A stretch of 35,392 bases of DNA. Source: Robiginitomaculum sp. GTDB taxonomy: Bacteria > Pseudomonadota > Alphaproteobacteria > Caulobacterales > Maricaulaceae. Where the stretch lies: NCBI GenBank assembly GCA_002733495.1, contig NVVV01000032.1, positions 1-35,392 on the forward strand, given 5' to 3'. Each line of letters begins with the position of its first letter. The stretch's first letter is position 1. This document shows, piece after piece, positions 1-7,945 of this stretch. A program made the position numbers and the translations under genes. The notes under the pieces are model-generated. The model did not search any database and was not told where the DNA came from. It worked only from the letters and a program-made list of their open reading frames with translations.

Positions 1-638
1 ACCCGGCCAAGGCGGGTCATAATGGCAGTGGAGAGCATATTTAAAATGGCCTTTTGCGCCGTACCAGCTTTCATGCGGGTCGAGCCGGCAATCAGCTCGC
101 TGCCGGTTTGCGCCAAAATGGCATGATCTGCCACACCCCCTATGGGCGCGTCAGGGTTATTAATAATGCCCAGACACAGGGCTCCGCGTGCTTTTGCTTC
201 GTTAAGTGCGCCCAAAGTAAAGGGGGTGCAGCCACTGGCAGCGACACCAATCACCACATCATTCTTTTCAATATTGGCGGCGCTGATCTGGGCAACGCCA
301 TCCTCGTAAATGTCTTCCGCGCCTTCGGCACTAAGGGTCAGGGCCTCCAGCCCCCCTGCCATGCAAAACACCAGGCGATCTTCCGACCAGCCAAAGGTGG
401 GGCCAAGTTCGGCGCCGTCTTGCACCGCCAGACGTCCCGACGTCCCCGCGCCCACATAAACCAGTCGCCCGCCATGCTTTAGTCGCGCAAAGGCCGCATC
501 GGCAGCCTGGGTAAGTGCGCTTAAAGAGGCTTTCACCGCCGCCATGGCGACCAATTGCCCCTCATACATGGCTTCAACCATGTCGCGGGTCGACCATTGA
601 TCAAAATCACTGAACCGCTGGCTTGCCACTTCCGTCAT
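1..638 (-). CDS. murQ: N-acetylmuramic acid 6-phosphate etherase, C-terminus outside window
   Basis: This cytoplasmic enzyme splits the D-lactyl ether of MurNAc-6-phosphate to give GlcNAc-6-phosphate, a step of cell-wall sugar recycling. I translated the minus strand from the ATG at 638; the frame stays open to base 1, giving 212 codons of a family of about 300. The SIS domain is clear: VYVGAGTSGRLAVQDGAELG, then the two family acidic stretches QDGAELGPTFG and SAEGAEDIYEDG (the positions of the catalytic Glu and its partner in E. coli MurQ), and GSTRMKAGTAQKAILNMLST. It is divergent from the symporter gene at 882, with a 243-bp promoter region between them that holds repeated AATACCATT motifs. 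Identity is secure from motif order; the C-terminal UBA-like end is not visible. Confidence 0.96.
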   Translation of the reverse strand, partial: MTEVASQRFSDFDQWSTRDMVEAMYEGQLVAMAAVKASLSALTQAADAAFARLKHGGRLVYVGAGTSGRLAVQDGAELGPTFGWSEDRLVFCMAGGLEALTLSAEGAEDIYEDGVAQISAANIEKNDVVIGVAASGCTPFTLGALNEAKARGALCLGIINNPDAPIGGVADHAILAQTGSELIAGSTRMKAGTAQKAILNMLSTAIMTRLGR

Positions 639-662
639 GTGAAATCCTGTTTTAGAATTAAG

Positions 663-704
663 AATACCATTTGTGCATTTGTAATACCATTATTGCATAC
701 CATT
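663..704. promoter_or_regulatory. Triple AATACCATT operator between murQ and the symporter
   Basis: Exact AATACCATT occurs at 663-671 and 683-691, with a third near copy CATACCATT at 696-704. They lie 25 to 66 bp upstream of the murQ start in the divergent promoter region. The same 9-mer recurs at 7883-7891, and as its complement at 12054-12062. TGGTAT half-sites are reminiscent of GntR/FadR-family operators (NanR binds GGTATA repeats), but no regulator gene is in the window, so the family is a guess. The rest of 639-881 shows no gene. Confidence 0.6.
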
Positions 705-881
705 GATGATTGATATACATTCAAGTCTCATTTTAGGGGAATTTTTGCGCTAACTATACAGAGATTACACATCATAAGGGGTAATCCTGTGCGGGCGGCA
801 AAAACCATAATCAGCCAGCCGTGAACAGGCAAATGCGCGCCACTGTGGTAAATTTGAAAAAAATGATTCGGGGATGGAAGA

Positions 882-2435
882 ATGGCAAGCAGCTTTGCAC
901 TCTTGGACTGGCTGACAATTGGCGGTTATGTGGGCCTTCTGGTTCTGATGGGCTGGTTCTTTTCACGCAAAAAATCTGAAAATTCGCGGGATTTCTTTCT
1001 GGGTGGTAACACCATGCCCTATTGGGTGGTGGCGGTCTCTGTGCTGGCCACGTCGCAATCGGCGGCCACGTTCTTGGGCGGCCCGGATCAGGGTTATCGC
1101 GGCAATTACACGTATTTATCAACCAATATCGGCACTATTCTGGCGGCCATTTTTGTCGCCAAAGTGCTGATCCCCAAATTCTACGCGTTAAAAGTCACCA
1201 CCGTTTATGAACTTCTTGGCGATCGGTTTAACGCCAACACCATGCGCGCGGCGGGGGCGATGTATCTGGTGGGCCGGGTGTTTGCCAGCGGCTCGCGGCT
1301 GTTTCTGGCCGCCATTGCGGTGGCGATGATTCTTTTTTCCAATATTGATGCGCAGAGCATTGTCATTGCTGCCTTTTTGATGATGGCGCTTGGGTTTCTG
1401 ATCACCTTTTTAGGGGGGATCAATTCGGTGATCTGGAGCGATCTTATCCAGTTCATTATCTATGTGGTGTCGGCGGCTGCGGTGTTATTTGTCTTGTGGC
1501 AGGCCATACCGGCCCCGGCAGATGAGGTATTCAATGCCCTGCGCCACACCCCCGAGGGGCAGAACAAATTACAACTTTTCAATTTTGCCTTTGATTTTTC
1601 ACAGCCCTTTACGATGATTTCCATTGTCACCGGATTGACGCTTCTCTCCATTGGCAGCTTTGGTCTGGATCAGGACATGACCCAGCGCGTGCTAACCTGC
1701 AAGGATGAAAAAGATGGCGCGCGGGCTTTGCTGATCTCCGCCGTGGTGGCCATTCCCGTGGTTTGGCTGTTTGTCTCTATTGGCCAGCTTCTTTACGTGT
1801 TTTACGACCGTCCCGATTTGATGGGGCAGGGCGTTGCCAGCGCGGCGACGGGTTCGTTTGATGGCGAAAAAATTACCATTTTCATGAGCTATATTCTGAA
1901 TGAACTGCCGGCAGGCATGCGTGGGCTGGTCACAATTGGGGTGGTCGCCGCCGCTGTCTCCACCATCAATTCGGGACTGAACTCCATGTCGTCGGTGATT
2001 GTTGAGGATTTTTACAAACCGTGGCGGGAACGGCGCGGCGCTCCGGCCCCTGATCGTCATTATGTGCGCGCGGGCCAGATCTCGATGGGGGTGGTGGGCA
2101 TTGCGCTTTTCCTGATGGCGGTGCTCAGTTTTTACTGGCAGCGTTATACCAATATGCCGCTTTTGAACTTTGCCCTGTCCGTCATGGTATTTTCCTATTC
2201 CGGCCTGTTGGGGGTGTATTTCACCGTCATTTTCACCAAGCGCGGCTCGCACACCTCTGTCCTTTGGGCGCTGGCGGCGGGCTTTGCGGTGACCCTGATG
2301 CAACAGGATTATATTGTCGACAGCCTGCATTTGCCGGAAAGCTTCAAGGGTCTGGCCTTTACGTGGAAATTGTGCATCGGCACGGGGGTTGCGTTTCTGG
2401 TCTGTCTGGCCGGTAATGACCATAAGAAAACCTGA
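882..2435 (+). CDS. Sodium:solute symporter (SSS/SLC5 family)
   Basis: This is a 517-aa inner-membrane protein with about 13 hydrophobic segments, the usual size for SSS transporters that drive uptake with Na+. Family landmarks are the early loop SRDFFLGGNTMPYW, the TM2 stretch ATSQSAATFLGGPDQGY, the loop GLDQDMTQRVLTCKDEKDG and the late segment AAAVSTINSGLNSMSS followed by EDFY, which contains the Ser/Thr pair of the Na2 site. A GGGGA ribosome site precedes the ATG at 882. It is divergent from murQ and 14 bp ahead of an exported serine hydrolase, so the substrate is probably a cell-wall fragment such as an amino sugar, anhydro-MurNAc or a peptide. That substrate assignment is inferred from context only. 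Confidence 0.9.
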   Translation: MASSFALLDWLTIGGYVGLLVLMGWFFSRKKSENSRDFFLGGNTMPYWVVAVSVLATSQSAATFLGGPDQGYRGNYTYLSTNIGTILAAIFVAKVLIPKFYALKVTTVYELLGDRFNANTMRAAGAMYLVGRVFASGSRLFLAAIAVAMILFSNIDAQSIVIAAFLMMALGFLITFLGGINSVIWSDLIQFIIYVVSAAAVLFVLWQAIPAPADEVFNALRHTPEGQNKLQLFNFAFDFSQPFTMISIVTGLTLLSIGSFGLDQDMTQRVLTCKDEKDGARALLISAVVAIPVVWLFVSIGQLLYVFYDRPDLMGQGVASAATGSFDGEKITIFMSYILNELPAGMRGLVTIGVVAAAVSTINSGLNSMSSVIVEDFYKPWRERRGAPAPDRHYVRAGQISMGVVGIALFLMAVLSFYWQRYTNMPLLNFALSVMVFSYSGLLGVYFTVIFTKRGSHTSVLWALAAGFAVTLMQQDYIVDSLHLPESFKGLAFTWKLCIGTGVAFLVCLAGNDHKKT

Positions 2436-2449
2436 CGGGAGTTGTCATT

Positions 2450-4036
2450 GTGAACAATGTCATGAAGTCGTTTTTTATCGCTCTGCTGATTGCCTTTGTG
2501 GGCGCACCGCTGTCTCTGGCCCGCGCCCAAGAGGAACGCGTACCGACCCCGGACCAGATCAAAGCCGTGAGCGAGGCCGCCATTGCCGCCTTTGACACGC
2601 CGGGCATCGCCATTGGCATTGTGCAGGGCGGCAAGGTTTACTTTGTCGGTGGCTTTGGCCAGCGCGACCGACAAGCGGACAAGCCTGTGGACGGGGATAC
2701 GCTTTTTCGCATTGCCTCGACCACCAAGGCGTTTACCTCGGCGGCGCTGGCGGTATTGGTGGACGAGGGCACGGTGCGCTGGGATGATCGGGTGATCGAT
2801 TATCTGCCGGGCTTTCGCATGTCTGATCCGTGGGTGACACGCGAATTTACCATCCGCGATCTTCTGACCCATCGCAGCGGCCTTGGGCGCGGGGCCGGGG
2901 ATTTGATGCTTTGGCCCGAGCCATCGGGATTTTCCCGCGATGAGATCATTTTTAACCTGCGCCATTTGCAATCTGTGACCAGCTTTCGCAGCCGCTATGC
3001 CTATGACAATCTGCTTTATATTGTTGCCGGTGAAGTGGTGGCTCGTGCCAGTGGCACGTCGTATGAAAATTTTGTGCAAACCCGCATTCTGGACCCGCTG
3101 GGCATGGGATGTTTTGCTGGTCAGATAGAGAAGAAAAATTTACGCAATGTGGCCATTCCCTATGGTCTGATTGAAGATAAGATACAGCCGATACCCCGCA
3201 ACAAGATCAGCGGTGCCATTACCGCCTCGCAACCGGCAGGCGGGCTGGTGTGTAATGCGCGCGGCATGGCGACATGGATGCTGACGCAATTGGGCGGCGG
3301 CAAAGGACCGGACGGCACGCGCATTTTCAGCAAAAAACAACGCAATGAAATGTGGAAATCGCAAACCATTTTGCGGGTGTCTGCGTTAGAGAGAAAACTG
3401 GATAACACCCATTTCAAAACCTATGCGCTGGGCTGGCGCAAGGATGATGTGCATGGCTATGAGGTGATCTCGCACACCGGCACATTATCGGGCATGCAGG
3501 CCTATGTAACCCTGGTGCCGGAGCTGGATAATCTGGGTATTGTGGTCCTCAATAATGGTTCAAACTATGGCGCACGCAATGCGGTGACGCAAAGCCTGCT
3601 TGGCGCCTTTATGGGACAGCCTAAACGCGATTGGGTGGCGTTTTACCATGAGCGCCAACTGGCTGCGGCCAAGCGCAATCAGGCCAGGAAAAAGGCCGAA
3701 GGCTGGCAGGGGTCGGGCACGGTGTTGCGCCCCCTTGACGATTATAAGGGGCTATATAAAGACCCGTGGTTCGGCAAGGTGGATATTGCGAAGACGAAAA
3801 AGGGCTTACGCTTTTTGGCGCACAAGTCGGTCAATCTGAAAGGTTGGCTGGAACCTTTTGACCAGAACACCTTTATTGTGCGCTGGGATAATCGCGGCTT
3901 TGGCGCGGATGCCTATGCGCGCTTTGAAACCGATTTCAAAGGTAATATTGCGGGCTTGACCATGCGCCTTGTGGACGAGGGCGCAGACTTCAGCTTTGAC
4001 TTTCAGGATCTGAATTTCACCCGCATTTATGACTAA
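2450..4036 (+). CDS. Exported beta-lactamase-family (S12) serine hydrolase with DUF3471-like C-terminal domain
   Basis: This is a penicillin-binding-type serine hydrolase of 528 aa starting at GTG 2450, chosen because ACGGGAG lies 8-9 bp upstream. A signal peptide ends near residue 26 (SLARA-QE), placing the enzyme in the periplasm. The class C/DD-peptidase triad is complete: S90-T-T-K93, Y185-D-N187 and H342-T-G344. The last ~100 residues, from DDYKGLYKDPWFG, form the beta-rich domain (DUF3471 type) often appended to this family. The members include D-aminopeptidases, DD-carboxypeptidases, esterases and AmpC relatives, so the exact substrate is open. The position behind a symporter next to murQ favours a D-amino-acid peptide from peptidoglycan. 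The 3' end overlaps the convergent epimerase gene by 4 bp. Confidence 0.88.
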   Translation: MNNVMKSFFIALLIAFVGAPLSLARAQEERVPTPDQIKAVSEAAIAAFDTPGIAIGIVQGGKVYFVGGFGQRDRQADKPVDGDTLFRIASTTKAFTSAALAVLVDEGTVRWDDRVIDYLPGFRMSDPWVTREFTIRDLLTHRSGLGRGAGDLMLWPEPSGFSRDEIIFNLRHLQSVTSFRSRYAYDNLLYIVAGEVVARASGTSYENFVQTRILDPLGMGCFAGQIEKKNLRNVAIPYGLIEDKIQPIPRNKISGAITASQPAGGLVCNARGMATWMLTQLGGGKGPDGTRIFSKKQRNEMWKSQTILRVSALERKLDNTHFKTYALGWRKDDVHGYEVISHTGTLSGMQAYVTLVPELDNLGIVVLNNGSNYGARNAVTQSLLGAFMGQPKRDWVAFYHERQLAAAKRNQARKKAEGWQGSGTVLRPLDDYKGLYKDPWFGKVDIAKTKKGLRFLAHKSVNLKGWLEPFDQNTFIVRWDNRGFGADAYARFETDFKGNIAGLTMRLVDEGADFSFDFQDLNFTRIYD

Positions 4037-5124
4037 ATAGCCGTCAGGTTTTTCACTGCCCTGATGCCAAGGCCCGGGGCATCAGAAAGTGTAATCTTTG
4101 GTCCGTCAAAGTGTGCCCCGCCAGTGACCGGATCGAAGGCACACAGGCTTGGCCCATCCAGATCAATCAGGGTAATGGTTTCGGCCCGGGCCACGGCCAG
4201 GTGGGCGGCGGCGGCAACACTGATACTGCTTTCCAGCATACAGCCGATCATACAGGGCACTTCGTGTGCGGCGGCAATATCAATGATTTGCAGCGCGCCC
4301 GATATACCGCCGGTTTTCATCAGCTTGATATTGATAATATCGACGGCATCGCGTGCCAAAAGCGCACGCACCTGCGCGGCGTTAAAGGCGCTTTCATCGG
4401 CCATAACCGGGGTGCTGACATGACGCTTTATGGTGGCCAGACCGTCTATGTCGTCGGCCTTGACCGGCTGTTCAATGAATTCAAGCTCTACCCCTGTGCC
4501 TTCCAGCGTTTCAAGTATCTGGATGGTCTCGGCGGCGCTCCAGCCCTGATTGGCATCAAGACGCAGGCGGGCGCGGCCCTTTGCGACGGCATGGATCGCC
4601 TTAATGCGCTCTATGTCTTCTGGCCCGCCTTTGCCCACTTTTATTTTCAGGGTTTCATAGCCCTGATCTATGGCGTGCAGGCTGTCGGCAACCATTTTAT
4701 CCACCGTATCGACGCTGATGGTGAGGTCGGTGCAAAGCTGCGGCGTGCCGCCCCCCAGCACCTGATAAAGCGGCTGGTTTTTGTTTTGCGCATAAAGGTC
4801 ATAGATGGCAATTTCTGCGGCGGCTTTGGCGCTGGAATTATGGACCATACAGCGCTGAATACTCTGGGTGATGTCTTCCAGATCGGTAATATCCTTGCCG
4901 ATAAGGAGGGGCATGATATAGGCGCGCAAGGCCTCTATGATCGACCCATGGGTGTCGCCGGTAATCACTGCGGTGGGCGGGGCTTCGCCATAGCCGGTCT
5001 GGCCGGTATCAGTCTCAACGCGCAATACAATGTCTTGCACATCGGTCACGGTGCGCAAGGCGGTTTTAAACGGCGTGACCAGAGGTACATTCAGCATAAA
5101 TAGCGAAAAGCCGATGATTTTCAT
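4033..5124 (-). CDS. Dipeptide epimerase (L-Ala-D/L-Glu epimerase type, enolase superfamily)
   Basis: This 363-aa cytoplasmic enzyme of the muconate-lactonising subgroup would convert L-Ala-D-Glu from peptidoglycan to L-Ala-L-Glu. All catalytic positions are present: K160-I-K162, metal ligands D190 (in LRLDANQG), E218 (FIEQP) and D243 (MADES), the second acid-base Lys K267 (INIKLMKTGG) and D321-L-D323. These positions nearly coincide with those I remember for B. subtilis YkfB. It follows the NlpC/P60 gene by 15 bp on the same strand, the pairing seen in ykfB-ykfC type operons. An alternative is an N-acyl-amino-acid racemase of the same fold (DgcA type), but the endopeptidase next door argues for the dipeptide substrate. 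There is no signal peptide, so the substrate must be imported. Confidence 0.9.
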   Translation of the reverse strand: MKIIGFSLFMLNVPLVTPFKTALRTVTDVQDIVLRVETDTGQTGYGEAPPTAVITGDTHGSIIEALRAYIMPLLIGKDITDLEDITQSIQRCMVHNSSAKAAAEIAIYDLYAQNKNQPLYQVLGGGTPQLCTDLTISVDTVDKMVADSLHAIDQGYETLKIKVGKGGPEDIERIKAIHAVAKGRARLRLDANQGWSAAETIQILETLEGTGVELEFIEQPVKADDIDGLATIKRHVSTPVMADESAFNAAQVRALLARDAVDIINIKLMKTGGISGALQIIDIAAAHEVPCMIGCMLESSISVAAAAHLAVARAETITLIDLDGPSLCAFDPVTGGAHFDGPKITLSDAPGLGIRAVKNLTAI

Positions 5125-5139
5125 GGCAGATACGAGGCC

Positions 5140-6552
5140 CTAGGGAAGAGTTTTGATGGTGGTGGCGCTTTGCAAATAACTGCGATCAATTGATGAGCGC
5201 AAGGGCAGCATGGGGGTGATCGACACCCCGTTCAGCGTACCTTTATAGAGCGTGCCATCCGCATTCAAAAGCCCAAGCCCGTGCACATCATGAATGACAT
5301 AAGGTTTGCCCTTGTCATGGCCGACCAGCATCAGAACATGGCCCGGAATATAGATCAGATCACCGACCTTGCCTCGTTTTAGCCGGTCAATCTTGTCCGC
5401 CAGGGGGGCGTCCTTTTCATAGCGCGCATTGATGCCAATAGCGCTGCGGTCCTGATCGCCTGAATTGCGCGGCAGTTTGATGCCAAAGCTCTTATACACT
5501 TCGGAGACAAAGCCGGTGCAGTCGCGTCCGTTAAAGCGATGGCCCCAGCCATAACGCTCGCCCAGAAACTTGAAGGATTGGCGAATAATGTTTTCCCGGG
5601 TGAAGGGCAGATAGCCCACATGCACATCGGCTTTGCGCTGAATCAGTGCGTGTTTCAGCGCCAATGTGCCATCACCCTTGCGTACCGGCATCAACACCAT
5701 ATGGCTAAGATAGGGGTTTTGCCCGTAAAGATTATGCGCCAGCGCCTTGGGCCGCGATAAGGGCAGGCGCACCCCCATGTCCAATTGCACTTCGGACACT
5801 TGCGGCACTTCGGGGTTATAGACGGTGGACACCTTGTCCCCAGTCACAACAAGAAAGTTTTCGGTACTGGCATAGCCCAGAACCGCGTCCCGTGTGCCGA
5901 TGGCAATGGCCTCTACGGGTACCCAGGCGATATAATTATAAGATTGCACCAGCGCCCATTGCCCATCGGTGCTGGTGTGTAAAACTGCCATTGCATCGCC
6001 CGGAAAAAGTGTGGATTCCTGAAAGCGTTCTATATCGCGATCCTTCGCCCCTTCACTGAAAACCAGATCGGGCGTGGGGTAGCTACGCATTGATGTGCGC
6101 CGCACGGCGAGCGCAAAGCTTACCGCGTTCTGATCCGTGACGGCGTTAAGATTAAGCATAGCCTCATAGCGTGCAAAATCTGCCTCTGTGACCGGCGTGC
6201 CGTCTTCATACATGCGCGGGTTTTTGGAGATGCGGCTCACCGTGCGCATGCGTGCGATCAGATCATCACGGTCCAGCGTATCGGCCATGGCGTTAAGGTC
6301 GTAAAGCGTGGGGTCTTGGGCAGTATTTTTGGCGTTAAAGGTGGTAATACCCTCGGGCGATAACAGCACCTTGTTCATCTTGGGCTTGATCCAGAAATCC
6401 GCATTCAGATGCTTGGGTGACACCCCGATAACGTCAGAGACAAACGGGTCATCCAGGCCCATATCGGTGCCAGAGTGTTGATTGTTTTCATTGCCACAGG
6501 CGGCAAGAAGAAGCGCCAGCGCAGAGCCAAGAAGGAGAGTTTTCGTATTCAT
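5140..6552 (-). CDS. Lipoprotein NlpC/P60 endopeptidase with SH3b domains (gamma-D-Glu|DAP type)
   Basis: The 470-aa protein begins at ATG 6552; a longer frame to 6618 exists but only this start yields a lipoprotein signal, with lipobox LLAAC and C19. Domain order: N-terminal stabilising region (about 45-140), SH3b region (about 145-300, including RRTSMRSYPTPD) and a C-terminal NlpC/P60 peptidase. The likely triad is C345 (NGRDCTGFVS), H405 (PGHVLML) and H421 or H424 (IHDVHG). This architecture matches the gamma-D-glutamyl-L-diamino acid endopeptidases (YkfC and DVU_0896 type), which cut between D-Glu and DAP when L-Ala is free. The lipid anchor implies periplasmic action. It lies 13 bp after the DUF819 gene and 15 bp before the epimerase, so the three form an operon. 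Confidence 0.9.
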   Translation of the reverse strand: MNTKTLLLGSALALLLAACGNENNQHSGTDMGLDDPFVSDVIGVSPKHLNADFWIKPKMNKVLLSPEGITTFNAKNTAQDPTLYDLNAMADTLDRDDLIARMRTVSRISKNPRMYEDGTPVTEADFARYEAMLNLNAVTDQNAVSFALAVRRTSMRSYPTPDLVFSEGAKDRDIERFQESTLFPGDAMAVLHTSTDGQWALVQSYNYIAWVPVEAIAIGTRDAVLGYASTENFLVVTGDKVSTVYNPEVPQVSEVQLDMGVRLPLSRPKALAHNLYGQNPYLSHMVLMPVRKGDGTLALKHALIQRKADVHVGYLPFTRENIIRQSFKFLGERYGWGHRFNGRDCTGFVSEVYKSFGIKLPRNSGDQDRSAIGINARYEKDAPLADKIDRLKRGKVGDLIYIPGHVLMLVGHDKGKPYVIHDVHGLGLLNADGTLYKGTLNGVSITPMLPLRSSIDRSYLQSATTIKTLP

Positions 6553-6565
6553 AGCGCGCTCATCA

Positions 6566-7729
6566 TCATGAAAGAATGGAGAGGATTTTACCGACCAGCA
6601 AACCGCCCCCTGTACCAATAATATAACCCAACATGGCCATCAAAACGCCGATCGGGATCAAGGCCCGCGAATAGGCCGCCGCCAAAATGGGGGCCGAGGC
6701 CACGCCGCCAATATTGGCCAAAGAGGCCACCCCGCAGGAGAACAGGTCGAGACGGAAAACCTTGGCGGCGAGCAGCATAAACACCCCGTGCAGCATAAGG
6801 ACCATCAGGCCCGCAATGATGAACAGCGGTGCCTGCGTCAGTTCGGCAAAATTGGCCCGCGAGGCAATCAGCGCAATTATGCCGTAAAGTAAAATGGTGC
6901 CCAGCTCGCTGGACCCGGCAATGCGCCCCAGCCGCGTCATGGCCCCCAGCGCGCCCAGTATAGTGACGATCAGCACCGTCCATGTGGTTTGGGAGAAAAA
7001 GGCAGAAGTGGGCAAAAAGTTCGCGCCATATTGAGACAAGGCCGAGGCCATCAGCCCCGCCCCGATCAGAAATAACAAGGAGGCGGCGTTCATTTCGCTT
7101 TCGTCTTTTTGGGCGCGGGCCTCGATTTTTGCACTGATTTTTTCGATTAGGCTGGTATCACTTTTTGTCCAGATGTTGAATTTGGCGGCATGGGGCACCA
7201 GGGCCAGAAGGATCATCACCCACAGGGCATAATCAATAGAATCCATCAACAGGGTATAGCCCATGCTGGCATCAGGAATATTGAGCGCGCCCTGCACCGC
7301 GACCATATTGCCGGTGCCGCCCATCCAGCTACCGCTGAGCGCAGCAAAGGTCATCCATGCGCTGTCCGGCAACCAGGTTTTCAAGATCAGAAAGGTGATA
7401 ACAAAGCCCGCCCCAATGCTCAGCGAGGCGGCAATAAAGGCGGTCAGCATACGCGGGCCAAGGGCGGCGATCTGGCGAATATCGCCCTTTAGCAAGAGAA
7501 GGAAAATCATTGCAGGCAATAAATTGCCCTTCATCGCCTTATAGGTGGCGGTAATGGCGTCCGTATCACTCCACAGTTTGAAGGTGGAAAGCAGCATGAT
7601 GATAAAATAAAGGATCACAATGCCCGGCAGAATTTTGAAAAGCCGAAGCGTGCTGTTGTTTTCTGTCCAGGCGATCGCCCCGCAAACAAAAAATAAAACC
7701 GCCAGATAGGCAAAGCCGCCAGTGATCAT
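6566..7729 (-). CDS. DUF819 family membrane protein (putative permease)
   Basis: This 387-aa protein is almost entirely hydrophobic, with about 11 membrane segments, and matches the DUF819 (YjcL-like) family in size and in features such as LSGSWMGGTGNMVAVQGAL and VASLANIGGVASAPILAAAY. The repeated glycine-rich stretches in the two halves resemble inverted-repeat carriers. Function is not established for the family. As first gene of the operon DUF819, NlpC/P60, dipeptide epimerase it is a good candidate for the importer of L-Ala-D-Glu or of the tripeptide into the cytoplasm, which the cytoplasmic epimerase requires. That role is inference. AAGGG lies 7 bp before the ATG at 7729. The divergent promoter region carries TGGTATTAGA operators. 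Confidence 0.85.
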   Translation of the reverse strand: MITGGFAYLAVLFFVCGAIAWTENNSTLRLFKILPGIVILYFIIMLLSTFKLWSDTDAITATYKAMKGNLLPAMIFLLLLKGDIRQIAALGPRMLTAFIAASLSIGAGFVITFLILKTWLPDSAWMTFAALSGSWMGGTGNMVAVQGALNIPDASMGYTLLMDSIDYALWVMILLALVPHAAKFNIWTKSDTSLIEKISAKIEARAQKDESEMNAASLLFLIGAGLMASALSQYGANFLPTSAFFSQTTWTVLIVTILGALGAMTRLGRIAGSSELGTILLYGIIALIASRANFAELTQAPLFIIAGLMVLMLHGVFMLLAAKVFRLDLFSCGVASLANIGGVASAPILAAAYSRALIPIGVLMAMLGYIIGTGGGLLVGKILSILS

Positions 7730-7811
7730 GGGAAAACCCTTATGCCCGTGACAGAAGAAAACGCGCTGCGCCCGTATTCATACCATGGAAATACACCGGG
7801 GGAAGGCATTT

Positions 7812-7891
7812 TTGGTATTAGATTGGTAACAACACGTTGATTGGTTTTGCCTTCCCCTTGCGCTTATGAAAGGGTATCGTCTAATACCATT
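7812..7891. promoter_or_regulatory. Inverted TGGTATTAGA / TCTAATACCA operator pair in a divergent promoter
   Basis: TTGGTATTAGA at 7812-7822 is followed directly by TTGGTAAC (7823-7830). TCTAATACCAT at 7880-7890 is its inverse with 10 of 11 bases matching, and it includes an exact AATACCATT at 7883-7891. GGTAT at 7873-7877 extends the second site into GGTAT-N6/7-ATACC. A weaker CATACCATGG lies near 7780. The region separates the DUF819 operon (minus) from the NhaC-type gene (plus) and shares the motif with the murQ and dipeptidase promoters. Two sites about 60 bp apart could loop or serve one promoter each. Confidence 0.6.
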
Positions 7892-7945
7892 AAACGCCTG
7901 AGATTCTCAAAACAGCAGGCGCGCAAAAACTTTAGGGGAATTTCA

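Noticed and set aside
54-482. 142-codon plus-strand frame over murQ
   Set aside because: It is antisense to a clear MurQ SIS domain and has no family resemblance or ribosome site.
4111-5103. 330-codon plus-strand frame opposite the dipeptide epimerase
   Set aside because: The minus-strand frame carries every catalytic residue of the enolase superfamily; this one is its antisense shadow, favoured by GC-rich codon bias.
732-7943. Shared word TTTAGGGGAATTT at 732-744 and 7931-7943
   Set aside because: A 13-base match between two places in 35 kb is expected several times by chance, and the second copy is simply a ribosome site.
7841-7945. Longer N-terminus for the NhaC-type gene
   Set aside because: It would translate through the operator sites and lacks a ribosome site; ATG 7946 has AGGGGAA and begins directly with a membrane segment.
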